A stretch of 23,454 nucleotides of DNA from Phallusia fumigata (GCA_008931825.1 QXVZ01025977.1:1-23454); one strand, 5' to 3'. Shown: positions 1 to 10,543, numbered from the stretch's first letter. The notes: generated from the letters alone by a model not told the origin. Numbers and translations: made by a program.

Positions 1-3000
1 CGGCCAATGGAGGTCGTTATTGAGCACGGGCTTAAAATCCTGGCCACTCATTTTGGCCTCAGCAACCATGGGACTGTCCCCCCACTCCGTCCAATACATC
101 ATACTAAAAACAAAATTTGTTTGATGTATCTTAAAACATTTCCCCTTGTGCGGGATTTGAACACCCAACCCTGCGAACACTTTTTTGCTTTTATTTGTTT
201 CATTTTTATCCTCGGTGGGCGGAACAACGCCTGAATGCGTTATGCGTTGCGTTCACCATCGAGCTACTTGGCTCGTTGCAGTTTCGTTAGCTATTTTTTT
301 CGATTTATTTTAAGTTGGTAACTTAAATTTGGGTCAACTCACCGGGTTTCACTGAGTTGGAGTATTACCGCTTAAGTTTCTTCTTCAGGGAAACATAAGC
401 GACCAACATTAACACATTTTTAAGGTTATCAATTTGACCTACCCAGCCTTCGGGTTTAGAACGATCGCTCTCGGCTTGTCGAGCTGATCTAGAACTGTTG
501 CGTGTCGTCTTGTTCTCAGATGCATCACTTCGATCGTTCCCTTCAACACATCTGTCCAGTAGAGCAGGCGATGCACTGGGTCTATTGCCATCCCGTCCAC
601 CTGACCTGAGTATTAAATATTTCAAATTATTGTGTTTTCATTTTTTGTAGTTGCGCTTGGTAAGATTTTGTTCTGAATCTGCCCGTTATATAGCTATTAA
701 TTTTATTGCCTTTCTGGAAGTTTAAATGATTGTCTTTATTTGATTGTAGAAATGCTGTTAAAGTTACATCCCAACACAAGGTACTGAGGAGGGATTAGAA
801 CCAACAACCTTGTGAGTATAAAAGCGATTTCGCAACGACTTGGCCATGTCAACAACTATGTGTCTTTATTTCTAGTTGATTTGCCTTTGCAATGATTACT
901 GAGCAATTAGGACAGGCAGTATAAAAAGTCAGAAAATTTTCAAACATGATCAGCAGATGATAAAAAAACTATTACTGCCACCTGGTGATCTATTTGCTAA
1001 AATACAAAAACATTCTTAACAACTCCAAGCACCAACCTATATTTCTGTAAATTGTTTCGATGCTGTCCGGACCATTTCCGTCCAAGGGTTTCCGGTTCAG
1101 TCGTTGTCTCCCATTGTCCACCCAATATATATAGCTGGTCAGTGGGTCATAGGTCACAGCCACGATGTCGCTAAGTTGGTCAAAGGTCTGGACCACCGCG
1201 TATTGCTGTCTGTTGTCATCCGGGATCAAACTCTTCATCATGATGCGGTTTCCATCGGCAACCAGGATGAAGGACTCCGGAGCTGAACGGATTAAAATTA
1301 CTTATTTATATTTTGACAGCAATGGCGCCAGACACTGGAATTATACGTGATAAATTTACTGAAATGCATTCGACAATTTCTAACATCATTATCCGTATAA
1401 CGGCAGAAATAAAACATGCAAACAAAGAATTATTGTCCTTTTTGTCATCACATTAAGTAACATGTCAATGGCAACAATACGTTTTTTTTTGTAGGTTTTT
1501 TTATTCTGTCATTCTATTGGAATAAGATTCTAATAAAGTCAGTATCAAGGAAAAACATACATACATGTAATATTCAAACGATAAACACCATCAGATTTAT
1601 TAAACAACAATAAGACGTTATGAGACGGGGAAATAATAAGGGCACACTTGGTGGATTAAGGTTTAATAAAAGCAGGAATCAAATACGACGACAGTTAAAC
1701 TTACGGACACAATTCCAGTTGTTACTTTCCGACTGAACAGTTCCGCTCTCATCCGAACAAAGACACATGTAGTCGACCTCATCCGACGAAACACAGATAT
1801 CACTGCAGTTGTTGCCATTAACACAAGCCGACACCACTGCGAAAAACAATCGAACATTAGCAACACAAGACAACAACTCAACTCGCTGGTGAATATTGAG
1901 CTTCTTATCATTATACACTGGTGATGACGACAGCGATTGTTTGCGCCGACTCAACAGAATTGTGGATTTCTAACATACAAGATTACTTTGGGCCCCATGA
2001 GACAACTAGAAAACCTAAAATGCGCAATATAATCACCACGTGCCGTAAGGGGTTTCAACAAGCATGTGATGCAGTGCAGAGAAAAAACGGAGATGGCCGA
2101 GAAGCTACTTAATGCAAAGTTACGAGAGCAGAGCGCCATCTACCGGACACAGATAAGCATGGTAGGAAGCAAACGTTTCAACCATTTGTCACAAAACCGC
2201 ACAACCTACAAACTAAGTAATCAATCTAACACCATGACATCGCACTTACGATTTTGTGGTGTGTTGATTGTGGCATATTTCAATCCAGTTGGTCGGCGGA
2301 TTCCGACAATGAACTCGCTCGCTCCCCCCGATATCACGTCGTTCTCATATATTCCTCCCAAATCCCAATCGGTCAAGTAAATCTTGTCAGGACTCATTGT
2401 CAGACCGAACGGAAGCTGAAATAAAGAGCTGGGTAAGTGTGCGTCATTTCCGTTCTTCCGCAGCAACGCAAGCAAATTGATTTTTTCTTTTTCTTGATTT
2501 TATATTTTTCTTTTCTTAAGTTTGACGTAGGGATGTAAAAACAACAAAGTTGTCGCTAACATTCGCCCTAAATTACTGCGATTAAACTTGGCGTATTATC
2601 TGACAATTACCTACAGACAATTTTGAGTATTTAAATATATTTTTTGGCCACTGAAATAAAAACTTTTTTATATCGGGCTAAATGGCCAAAGAGGAGAGTA
2701 ATTATAATGAGCAGTATTTGGCCTTCTAACAGATAATACGATCATGGGCGATCGCTGTTTTTCCCAAGTTAAGTTCTCATTTTGACTCATTTCGTTTTCC
2801 AATCTCTGTCTGGCATATCGACTAAATAAAACCAATTCAATGTTGCCCAATTCGGTATTACTTTGTACGGTTAAACCAAATTACCTCCATTTGGACAGAA
2901 TCCATTTCCAGCTCTTCGGAATATTCCAAAATGACGTCATACCGTATCAGTTTCGGGGAACCCCGGTAGATGATGGTGCCGTTCGACTGAACAATGGAGC

Positions 3001-6000
3001 TTTTCCGCATGGAGTCGGTGATGTAGAGATATTGGTTGTGGAAGGCCAAGCCGTTCGGATTTTCGACCGCGATGTCAAGTTTGACCGGGTTCTGACCGTC
3101 GAGATCGAGGCGGATAACTTTCGGGTCTGTTCCCCAGTCGGATACGTATAAGTCCCTGAAAAATGACATGTTTAAGTTGCCAATAAAAGTGGGTGTATAA
3201 GATAATTGGATTCATTGTTGTTACAAGGACATTCCTAAAAAAATAACTTACACAAATGAAAAAGTATTTGTATATTTTTTTAGTGTTAGATCTTTTAGTT
3301 CTGGTTTTTTCTTTTTTATAGTTTTTCGTCGTTAAGAGTTGATATATTGTAACCAATATATGAAAAACAAAAAAGAACTTAAACTATAATTAAGAAAAAC
3401 AAATAGGTCAAGTAATTCTGGACGAAAAAAAGTTTTTCAAAATCCTTACCCGCTATGTGGGTTGATCACAAGGTCACGTGGTTTATCAAATCCGGTGGAA
3501 GCTAGAATCTTCCTCCTGTAAGGATCAGCGAGATCAACCATCTCAATGCGGTGGAATGGAGAATTACCAATCTCAGTTCCAATGTTGGTGAAATACAAAT
3601 GCCGATTCAGCCAATCGATGCACAAACCTGGTTGTAACACATGGAAATAATTAAAAGTGTTGATGCTCATTAAAAGTAAAAACATGTAACTTAACATAAC
3701 CAAAACGTTATAATGTTTAGTAATGAGAGGACAAGAAATGTAGAGTATCCTGCGGGGAAAATGTGGATTGGGTAGATTGCTGTCACTTCTACTTTATTCG
3801 GCGTTGCGATTATTAACGCAAAAGTTTCAGATCCAAGGATTCAAAAACCTCACTGTGACAAGTATGGCTAACACTAGAGGGCGTTACGGATTTAGCATAC
3901 CTGTGCAACACTTGGCATAGTTTGCGTGTTGACTGTAATGTTCAGGTGAATAAAACTTTGTAATATAACAGACTATACGTGTAAATTTGACATTTTGTTC
4001 GGCTGTGATTATAATTGTGGAAATTGCACAACTGAAATTCACCGAAAAATAAACTGCAGTTGCAGATACTTTTATGAATTTAATTTATTTCAGTTTANTG
4101 CAATGACAAGTCCAGTGTTAGATGGACAAGCACATCGATATTCGTTGAATGAAGTTGGGAGGCAGATATGACTGCAGTAGCGTTGGTCGGACCAACACAA
4201 GTTCGAATCTGGAAAGGAAAAGAATGATTAGAAACAAAAACGAAAATCTGGTCACACAATTCGCGGTTTCAGATGGTCTCAATTTAAACACACAAGTCAA
4301 AACATTCCTGGTGATGACAACAGCGTTTGTCAAAATGTAGAAAATGTTTTACACACAAGTACTGACTTGTATCTTCTTATTAAAAAAAGAAATTAGGCAC
4401 TTTTTAATCACATTAATTTTGTGCAATACTGATTTCGCAAACACAGTCTAAAAACCGGATTTTAAAAAAGCTTTCTTTCTTGACAAAACTGTGACAAATA
4501 TACATCGAAACTTACCTGCAGATACTCGAAGTTCTTGTTCCTTTTTATTTACAATCGTTATTCCCATCGGCGTTTTACCAAGACCCGAAGCCGCCCGAGC
4601 CAGACCGCTACCAGCAGTGCTGACCGAATAAATCGAACTTTTGTTCCAGACACTAAAAACAAAAACAGTTCAATAAAAATAAGAAAAAAAACTAATTTCT
4701 CTACTGAAAACAAGGTTCGTGTCCGTTAAATTTTACCAGAAAGTTAATTTTGGGGATGACTTTTTTATTTTTTTCTAAAAAGCTTTTGGCTTTTGGTTTC
4801 TTTTAGATATGGTTTTCCAATATAGCTAGTGAAAAACTGCATGGAAATTTGCATTCTTAGGAAAACGAGTTTCACCAAAAATCTGAAGACATTTTGCCCC
4901 AAGGTGAATACTTACCCAAAGTAAAGACGACCATCGAACAATGAAAGGCCGAATGCCGGATACTTAAACGAAATCTCGTAGTCAATAACAGTTTTGCGAG
5001 CAGAACCATCAAAATCACAACTTTCTATGCTCTTCGTGAACCCGTCAATCCAATATATTCGCCTGAGAAAACATAAATTCTGCTTACTGGTGTGTGTCAT
5101 TGGACCAAACGTACACTAACGATAAACACTTCTTGGCTGAGTTTTTGAAAAGTAACTCAAGAGGTTTTGTTGATTTGTTTACCACCTTTATTTGCAGTCT
5201 GTTTTAAACGACGTTCTCGTATGTACATCAAAATATGTCAGGCCCGATCATAACTGTTATTGATTGCTTGATTTGATCCTATTTATAACTTAACGAATTT
5301 TTGCAAATCTAGCGGTCACACATGGATAAAAACATTTAAACTTTAATTCCAATAGTAAAACAAAAAATATTACACTTTGTTATTACATGAATACTGTAGA
5401 CACATAGAATTTCGCTTTAGATTTTTGCCGCAAATTTATTCGGACAAGTAGAAATGTGAACCCGGTGACTGAAGTTTACCTTTGTACACGATCTGCGACA
5501 ACTTCGTTCGGCCAGACAAGATGACGAACGATTGTTGTCGGTTCACTTCCATCCATCCAAGCACGTTCAATCGTCCCCTTGGTTTGGTCGCTCCAAAACA
5601 TTATCCTATGAAAATTAAACATATGTACTTAATGATTTGTTCCTAAAATGGGCGCCGTTGTGTTTGGATTAAATATGTATTAGTATCAACCCTGGATTGT
5701 TAGATCGTATAAGTAAACTTAACAAAGAAACCGACGAGTAAAATGTTTTTGTCCAAACTACAGCCGCAACGATTTTCTATTTTTATAATTTATTGTCAGA
5801 TTCGCTTTAAAAATTTGCCGACGTGACTTTAATAAGAGGCCAGTACTGTGTGTGAAGCATTTTCTACTTTTCTGCAAATTTCTGATGATGACAACAGCGT
5901 TTGTCGAAACGCAGAAAATGCTTCACACACAAGTACTGGTTTGTATCTTCTTATTCAAAAAAGTAACCTCACCCTTCAAACGGCAGCAAATCTATACCAC

Positions 6001-6587
6001 GTGGTTCGGACAATCCACCAATCAGACGCACGACATTTTTGCCATCGTAGTTAGAAACAAAGATAGCCCCCAGTTGGGCATCCGTCCAGTAAATGTTTTT
6101 GGAAAGCCAGTCGACTGCCAAGCCGTTGGGCTCGAAAACATCTAAAAAAGAGAAACTAGTTTTAAAAAGTTTTTAATATTTCGAAGTTGTTAATTTTTTT
6201 AATCAGTAACTTGTGACAACAAAAGTGATTTTTTGCAGTCAACCAGCATTTGCTCTACAACTTTTCAGTTTAACCACTTTGGTTATGAACAGCAGTAAAA
6301 CACACCTAAACAAAAATTAAAATCTATGTTTTTATTAAAAACATTCTTATTTATCATGACCCCAAAAAAAAACAACTTATATCCCTTATCAAAGCGTTAA
6401 AAAAAACGTTTGAATTTCAGATAACTTTGTCATTACTTCCACCACCTTGCGAGACTATCTTGGTGATGCGTCCAATATGTGACAAGCTTGCTCGATTTAT
6501 CCCCTTCTCCTTGTTGCTCACGTCAGTCCAGAACACGTAATCCTGGTTGTAATCTGCACCAACTGATACAGCGATTCCATGGAGTCC
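1..6587 (-). CDS. LDL receptor-related protein (LRP1/LRP2-like), YWTD propellers and EGF modules, 3' end outside window
   Basis: Thirteen exons read on the minus strand: 6587-6446, 6141-5973, 5605-5480, 5062-4916, 4652-4516, 4208-4099 (cut by the N at 4098), 3627-3450, 3155-2885, 2415-2250, 1836-1705, 1282-1037, 605-443 and 103-1 (continues past the left edge). All visible junctions have AG/GT and matching phase. Propeller 1 (exons 1-5) carries blades such as NIYWTDAQLGAIFVSN, GTIERAWMDGSEP and RIYWIDGFTKSIE. An EGF module (CSHICLPTSFNEYRCACP) follows, then propeller 2 (HLYFTNIGTE, DLYVSDWGTD, KIYLTDWDLGG), a second six-cysteine EGF (1836-1705) and the start of propeller 3 (YIYWVDNGRQR, LLYWTDVLKGTIE, MMYWTEWGD). 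The alternating propeller-EGF layout and the RAWMDGS and WPN blade motifs are LRP-family features, closest by eye to LRP1/LRP2, but I cannot assign an orthologue. Such proteins are endocytic or signalling receptors at the cell surface. No LDL class A repeat or transmembrane segment is visible. An EGF tail and one blade are missing at 4098. Confidence 0.9.
130..412 (-). mobile_element. Degenerate tRNA-derived SINE-like repeat
   Basis: Within the LRP intron 104-442, the segment shares blocks with 12812-13062: TTTGTTTCATTTTT, CCTCGGT, ACAACGCCT-AATGCGTT and CCGCTTAAGTT, in the same order. A B-box-like sequence (GTGTTCAAATCCC on the minus strand) lies at about 148-160. Two diverged copies with a pol III-like box suggest an old SINE family. 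Boundaries are approximate. Confidence 0.45.
772..848 (-). mobile_element. tRNA-like SINE fragment
   Basis: On the minus strand, GGTTCTAATCCCTCC resembles a pol III B box, with GGCCAAGTCGTTGCGAAATCGC preceding it in an A-box-like position. The acceptor stem does not close, so this is not an intact tRNA gene. It resembles the tRNA-like end of the element at 12812-13062 and lies in the LRP intron 606-1036. Confidence 0.35.
1283..1704. other. LRP intron without further features
   Basis: AT-rich intron between the minus-strand exons 1836-1705 and 1282-1037. No coding potential, RNA gene or repeat is supported. It contains a chance-like match to the Ciona spliced leader at 1511-1526 (see rejected items). 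Confidence 0.6.
4098..4098. other. Assembly join that truncates an EGF exon
   Basis: The single N falls inside the minus-strand EGF exon (4208-4099), after five of six cysteines. The next exon (3627-3450) starts at what should be the second blade of propeller 2. The end of the EGF module and the first propeller blade are therefore missing here. Unlike the other Ns, no obvious flanking duplicate is seen, so this is probably a real gap. Confidence 0.75.
4311..4381. mobile_element. Half copy of the MITE-like element at 5831-5955
   Basis: This stretch matches the right half of the palindromic element (motifs GATGACAACAGCGTTTGTC, ACACACAAGTACTG and TGTATCTTCTTATT) with several substitutions, in the same orientation. 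The left arm is not recognisable. It lies in the intron between the exons at 4652-4516 and 4208-4099. Confidence 0.6.
5831..5955. mobile_element. Palindromic MITE-like element in an LRP intron
   Basis: Two inverted arms of about 26 bases (5840-5864 and 5913-5939; core CCAGTACT...GTGTGTGAAGCATTTTCT) pair with one single-base gap around a loop of about 48 bases. The inversion extends outward to AATAAGA at 5831 and TCTTATT at 5955, with a short deletion on the left side. The structure fits a small non-autonomous element with terminal inverted repeats. No transposase is present and I do not recognise the family. Confidence 0.65.
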
Positions 6588-6732
6588 CTGGGGACAAAAT
6601 ATTGTTTCAGTTTTGCTTTCATGAAACAAGATTTCAGTTTTGATGGACAAGACTTTGATACTTATAGTGAGCGCCGAATAATAAGCCTAGTTGTATTTTT
6701 GGCATGTAAGTTTCTTAGATTCGGTGCAAGTN

Positions 6733-7160
6733 AAACACACCTAAACAGAAATTAAAAACTCTGTTTTTATTAAAAACATTCTTTTTTATCATGACCCCGA
6801 AACAACAACTTATATCCCTTATCAAAGCGTTCAAACAAACGTTTCAATTTTTAAGTTTGTCATAAATTCCATCACCTTGCGAGACAATCTTGGTGATGCG
6901 ACCAATATGTGACAAGCTTGCTCGGTTTATCCCCTTCTCCTTGTTGCTTACGTCAGTCCAGAATACGTAATCCTGGTTGTAATCTGCACCAACTGATACA
7001 GCGATTCCATGGAGTCCCTGGGGATAAAATATTGTGTCAGTTTTGCTTTCATGAAACAAGATTTCAGTTTTGATGGACAAGACTTTGATACTTATAGTGA
7101 GCGCCGAATAATAAGCCTAGTTGTATTTTTGGCATGTAAGTTTCTTAGATTCGGTGCAAG
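6733..7160. repeat. Duplicate (probably allelic) copy of 6298-6731 carrying an LRP propeller exon
   Basis: This segment repeats 6298-6731 with scattered substitutions and small indels, and lies directly between Ns at 6732 and 7163. It contains a second version of the minus-strand exon 6587-6446, here 7017-6876, with the same 142-base length, acceptor and donor position. The coded protein is the same up to the donor; differences lie in the intron and in silent sites. Because an N marks each edge, I read it as an unmerged haplotype contig, not a real tandem exon duplication. Confidence 0.85.
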
Positions 7161-7163
7161 CGN

Positions 7164-7657
7164 ATCAAGTGTTAGTTCACAAAATAATGACAAATCTGGT
7201 TTTATAAACCTAATGTGCTTGTAACAAATGTGTGTGCCCCTATGTAGACAACAGCGATGGTTAAAACGTTGCTTTATAAATTGATTTGTTTTGCTTTTTT
7301 ACTTTTAGGCTTTAGCATGAAAAATATTCACACAGTAAAAGACACATAAAACGGTATAGGACACATTATAGTCGTTATCTTAGCTTTCTTCCTTGTTTGA
7401 TATCGTTGTCATTGCATTTACTGTTTGACAACATAATATCTCGCAAGTTAAGTGTTTTTCTCCAAATATTAACTTCTGCCTTGGTTATCTAATTTACACA
7501 CAACAAACAGTTTCTAAAATGAACTATAACAACCAACTTCTGTTTTTTCAAACCTTACTTACTTGATATGGTGTTCACAGTGGTGTAGAGAGCGGACAAC
7601 AAAACGGAAAGTTTCAAAAACAATCTAGCTTCAATAAACGCGATCATGTTCTCAACC
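7164..7657. repeat. Identical 494-bp duplicate of 8284-8777 carrying the signal-peptide exon
   Basis: The block repeats 8284-8777 with no difference that I can see by eye and is bounded by Ns at 7163 and 7658. It holds a second copy of the LRP exon 1 (ATG at 7647, donor after 7563) and its following intron, placed out of order downstream of exon 2. A misplaced assembly fragment explains this better than a biological duplication. Confidence 0.85.
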
Positions 7658-7658
7658 N

Positions 7659-8139
7659 CCCCTGTACAAGGAAAAATATATCAAAACATATATCTAGTGA
7701 GACATGTTGACTACACATCGACGAAAAACAGGGGAAAATAATTGTAAAACTGTAAAACATTGCATGAGTGTAAAAAAAATGTGTGTTCCTACTGTGAATA
7801 ATGATTATAAGGTATTTAGTTTTAAGTACACTCAAACTAAGCGGCAAGTTTAAAACGATAAAACCCGCATAACACGCCCGAAGCAAGTTGGTTAATAAAT
7901 CGGGTTTAATCCGAAGTAAACAAGCTGTGGTGTTGTCAACCTATGAAGATTTCGAAAAGAAAAAAACAACAAGGTTTGCTTACAGTGCTGAAATTAACTA
8001 AATAAGGTTGTTTTTTTCGCTATTTTTTTATTTTTAAGGACCTATTTTTGAAGTGGATACAACCCTTTCCCTACCTACATATTTGCACACAAACTGCGTA
8101 TCTATCTACGAGATTATTTTCACACAATCCCATTCTTAC
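7659..8139. other. Intron between FnI-like exon and a truncated third exon of the LRP-like gene
   Basis: No complete exon is seen on either strand. On the minus strand the last bases before the N at 7658 are a T-rich tract and ACAG followed by GGG, which looks like a 3' splice site whose exon is lost in the join. The rest is AT-rich intron sequence. Confidence 0.5.
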
Positions 8140-8767
8140 TTGAGGTGTTGCATTGGAGTCTTGCACCGGACGATGTGAGGAAGCATGTGCAGCTATATAG
8201 TGAATTGTCACCTCGAAGTTCAACCCTTGCTTGTCCATGCCGATAAACATCGCCGTTGATTCGGCACTGGGCTGCAAACCAGAATCAAGTGTTAGTTCAC
8301 AAAATAATGACAAATCTGGTTTTATAAACCTAATGTGCTTGTAACAAATGTGTGTGCCCCTATGTAGACAACAGCGATGGTTAAAACGTTGCTTTATAAA
8401 TTGATTTGTTTTGCTTTTTTACTTTTAGGCTTTAGCATGAAAAATATTCACACAGTAAAAGACACATAAAACGGTATAGGACACATTATAGTCGTTATCT
8501 TAGCTTTCTTCCTTGTTTGATATCGTTGTCATTGCATTTACTGTTTGACAACATAATATCTCGCAAGTTAAGTGTTTTTCTCCAAATATTAACTTCTGCC
8601 TTGGTTATCTAATTTACACACAACAAACAGTTTCTAAAATGAACTATAACAACCAACTTCTGTTTTTTCAAACCTTACTTACTTGATATGGTGTTCACAG
8701 TGGTGTAGAGAGCGGACAACAAAACGGAAAGTTTCAAAAACAATCTAGCTTCAATAAACGCGATCAT
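8140..8767 (-). CDS. Signal peptide exon plus fibronectin type I-like exon; probable N-terminus of the LRP-like gene
   Basis: Exon 1 coding part is 8767-8683: ATG then 28 codons beginning MIAFIEARLFLKLSVLLSAL, a charged start followed by a hydrophobic core, as in a signal peptide. The donor after TCAA is GTAAGT, phase 1. Exon 2 is 8271-8140 (acceptor TTTGCAG, donor AA|GTAAG); its phase fits exon 1. It encodes one four-cysteine module beginning CRINGDVYRHGQ and ending SCTC...C, with 24 residues between Cys1 and Cys2, a CTC pair, and 10 residues to Cys4. This spacing fits a fibronectin type I (FnI) module; a von Willebrand C-like module is the alternative. Exon 3 probably begins with GGG at 7661-7659 after the acceptor TTTTCCTTGTACAG, but it is cut by the N at 7658. 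Joining to the propeller exons at 7017/6587 is inferred from strand, position and the need for a signal peptide. A separate small secreted protein is possible. Confidence 0.55.
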
Positions 8768-8818
8768 GTTCTCAACCGATCATGAGTTCAAACCCTGATC
8801 GGCAACGCTAGGATAAAT

Positions 8819-9551
8819 CTGAAAAACTATAAAACACAAACGTTGGTCTGTTCTGTATTTGGAAGGTCAAAGTCGCATAAATAAGTGTGTGTTGATTTCA
8901 AGTCTTCTATCAACTTGCGTGAATAGTACAAATGAAATTACAGTACATGATTCTGTGCTGCATAAACTCTCAAGTCGTTGCTCTCTTTAAAGAACTGTTA
9001 ATCTGACAACAGGTTTGTAAGTTTCTTTGGTACATAGATTTTTATCGATTGTTTGACCTTGGCTGAACTGTTTCTGCTTATCTATCCAGCCGTTTCAAAC
9101 TACCCAGCCTTGGCAAACACCCACATGCCATTTAAACAAACAACATAATGTAAAAACACTATTTTAGGACATTTGGATACTGTTGTTTTTCTAAAACCTC
9201 AGTGTTGAAACACGACCACTTATTAAAATGGCTAAATTAGAGTTTGCTTTACCACCTTGTAATAATTCGACTGTCAACTTTACATCTGTAAACAAACAAC
9301 GTCAACATCCCAATCTTTTTTCTAGAAATCCACAGTGGCCGAGTCTAACTTGCTGGTCGTTCACAAAACCGACGAAATCCACAAAGTTTCGAGGCTGATA
9401 ATAACAACGACGAAGTGAGAACTACGTGGACCCGCCGCAAACGACTGAAGCGGATTTTGCCTGGGGGCTGAAATGTCGCCACATGCGCGGCAGGTTTTTA
9501 CTGCTTTGAGTAAGTCGACCTGACAGGTTTTGAGCGATTACAAATACTCAC
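8819..9551. other. Presumed 5' intron or upstream region of the LRP-like gene
   Basis: No coding exon, RNA gene or clear repeat is seen on either strand. The stretch is AT-rich with a GC-richer patch around 9330-9520. If the 9552 donor and 8819 acceptor are used together, this is a 733-base intron in the 5' UTR. Confidence 0.4.
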
Positions 9552-9711
9552 CTGGTGTTGCTCGGGGAAGCTTTGCTAATTGCTTCGGCATTTCTGTCTG
9601 CAATTTGTCTCTCTGCATGACGTTTCGGCGTTGCCCAACTGTTTCCGAACTGGTGATTGTTTTAGTATTATTACGTCACTATTTCTGTCACCAAGCGACA
9701 TAAACTTTATT
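9552..9711 (-). other. Possible 5' untranslated exon of the LRP-like gene
   Basis: On the minus strand a strong donor (CCAG|GTGAGTATT, exon end at 9552) follows roughly 150 bases of moderate GC. A matching acceptor, TAGTTTTTCAG, lies at 8821-8819, giving an exon that runs from 8818 into the signal-peptide ATG at 8767. Translation through this junction stops after a few codons, so the segment would be 5' UTR. The upstream limit is a guess, and the AG at 8819 could instead be a spliced-leader acceptor. Confidence 0.3.
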
Positions 9712-9724
9712 GAAAGTTGGGCTG

Positions 9725-10543
9725 CGGTCAATTCGCGAAATATGTTTGCAGAATTTCGAAGTTGCCTTTCAAGGAATACTTGATTCACATTTCTACACAA
9801 AAAAGTACGTTGTTTCGCTTGGTTTCGAACAGTTATTTTAATAACTTGAAAATATACAGGAAAGGCGATCAGTGAAAAGAATAAAACACAATATTCAGAC
9901 CCACCACCGCGAACCACATGAAATGTTTGCAAACACTTTATTGTGTCGCTTGTTTCAGTGTCCGGACATAATTGCACAAAATTACATTGAATTTAGATTC
10001 AAAATTGACCAGTCCCCCACCCCCACCGAAAATACGTAAAGTTGATGACGTCACACGTTCCATTACGTCACTCAGGATTGCTGGGTGACGAAGGTTGTCC
10101 TGGCAACCTCGGTTAACTTCCAATTGTCGACGAAATCCTCAAAATCAAAATTCATTCTTTTCGTCAGTTTCGGAATTCCGACCGTCGGCGCCGATTGTTC
10201 GAGCAGTATGACGTCATAACGGTGTTTCCCGCTTCCCTTGGGCGGGTTCGGGCACTCGTAATCTAAACGTAACAATTGATTCGTAACACAACCAACTAAT
10301 GGTCAACAATTGCAAAGCGAAAGCGTTTCAAATCGGTTCGGATTTTCCCAAAATGGTTGAACCAAAACGTTCAACAACTACCAACTGCCTTCATGCAGTG
10401 TTTTTTACAAAAAAATACTAATTTTTACTAATTTTTTTGTTATTGTGCCTTCATGCAGTTTACTAAAATACTAATTTTTTTGTTATTGTGCCTTCATGCA
10501 GTGTTTTTTTGTTCACGGGGTTCGAACCGAGGAAGATCCCAAG
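9725..10543. repeat. Duplicate (allelic-type) copy of 10545-11324 with a second PEBP last exon
   Basis: This block repeats 10545-11324 with a few percent divergence and ends at the N at 10544. It carries a second minus-strand terminal exon, 10262-10072, identical in length (191 bases) to 11089-10899. Two coding changes are seen: Val instead of Asp in APT-GIPKL and Thr instead of Ile in WKL-EVAR. It also includes the start of the same SINE (10511-10543) and a longer minisatellite. The left copy seems to be the end of one contig and the right copy the start of the next. Confidence 0.85.
10387..10503. repeat. Short tandem repeat in PEBP intron 2, left copy
   Basis: Three copies of GCCTTCATGCAGT occur at 10387, 10447 and 10490, separated by ACTAATTTTT-rich spacers and TGTTATTGT. 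The matching place in the other copy (11214-11278) has only two. This is a small length-variable minisatellite. Confidence 0.7.

Noticed and set aside
1511..1526. Sequence ATTCTATTGGAATAAG, one mismatch from the Ciona spliced-leader exon
   Set aside because: It is not followed by a GT donor or an Sm-type site and lies inside an LRP intron. A related 16-mer at about 13160-13180 also lacks these, so I treat both as chance or decayed similarity.
2840..3151. 103-codon plus frame
   Set aside because: It is the antisense shadow of the LRP exon 3155-2885.
5852..6145. 97-codon plus frame
   Set aside because: It is antisense to the LRP exon 6141-5973 and overlaps the MITE-like element.
9576..9977. 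133-codon minus-strand frame downstream of the PEBP stop
   Set aside because: It overlaps the PEBP polyadenylation signal and 3' UTR, has no recognisable domain, and its counterpart in the other copy is disrupted.
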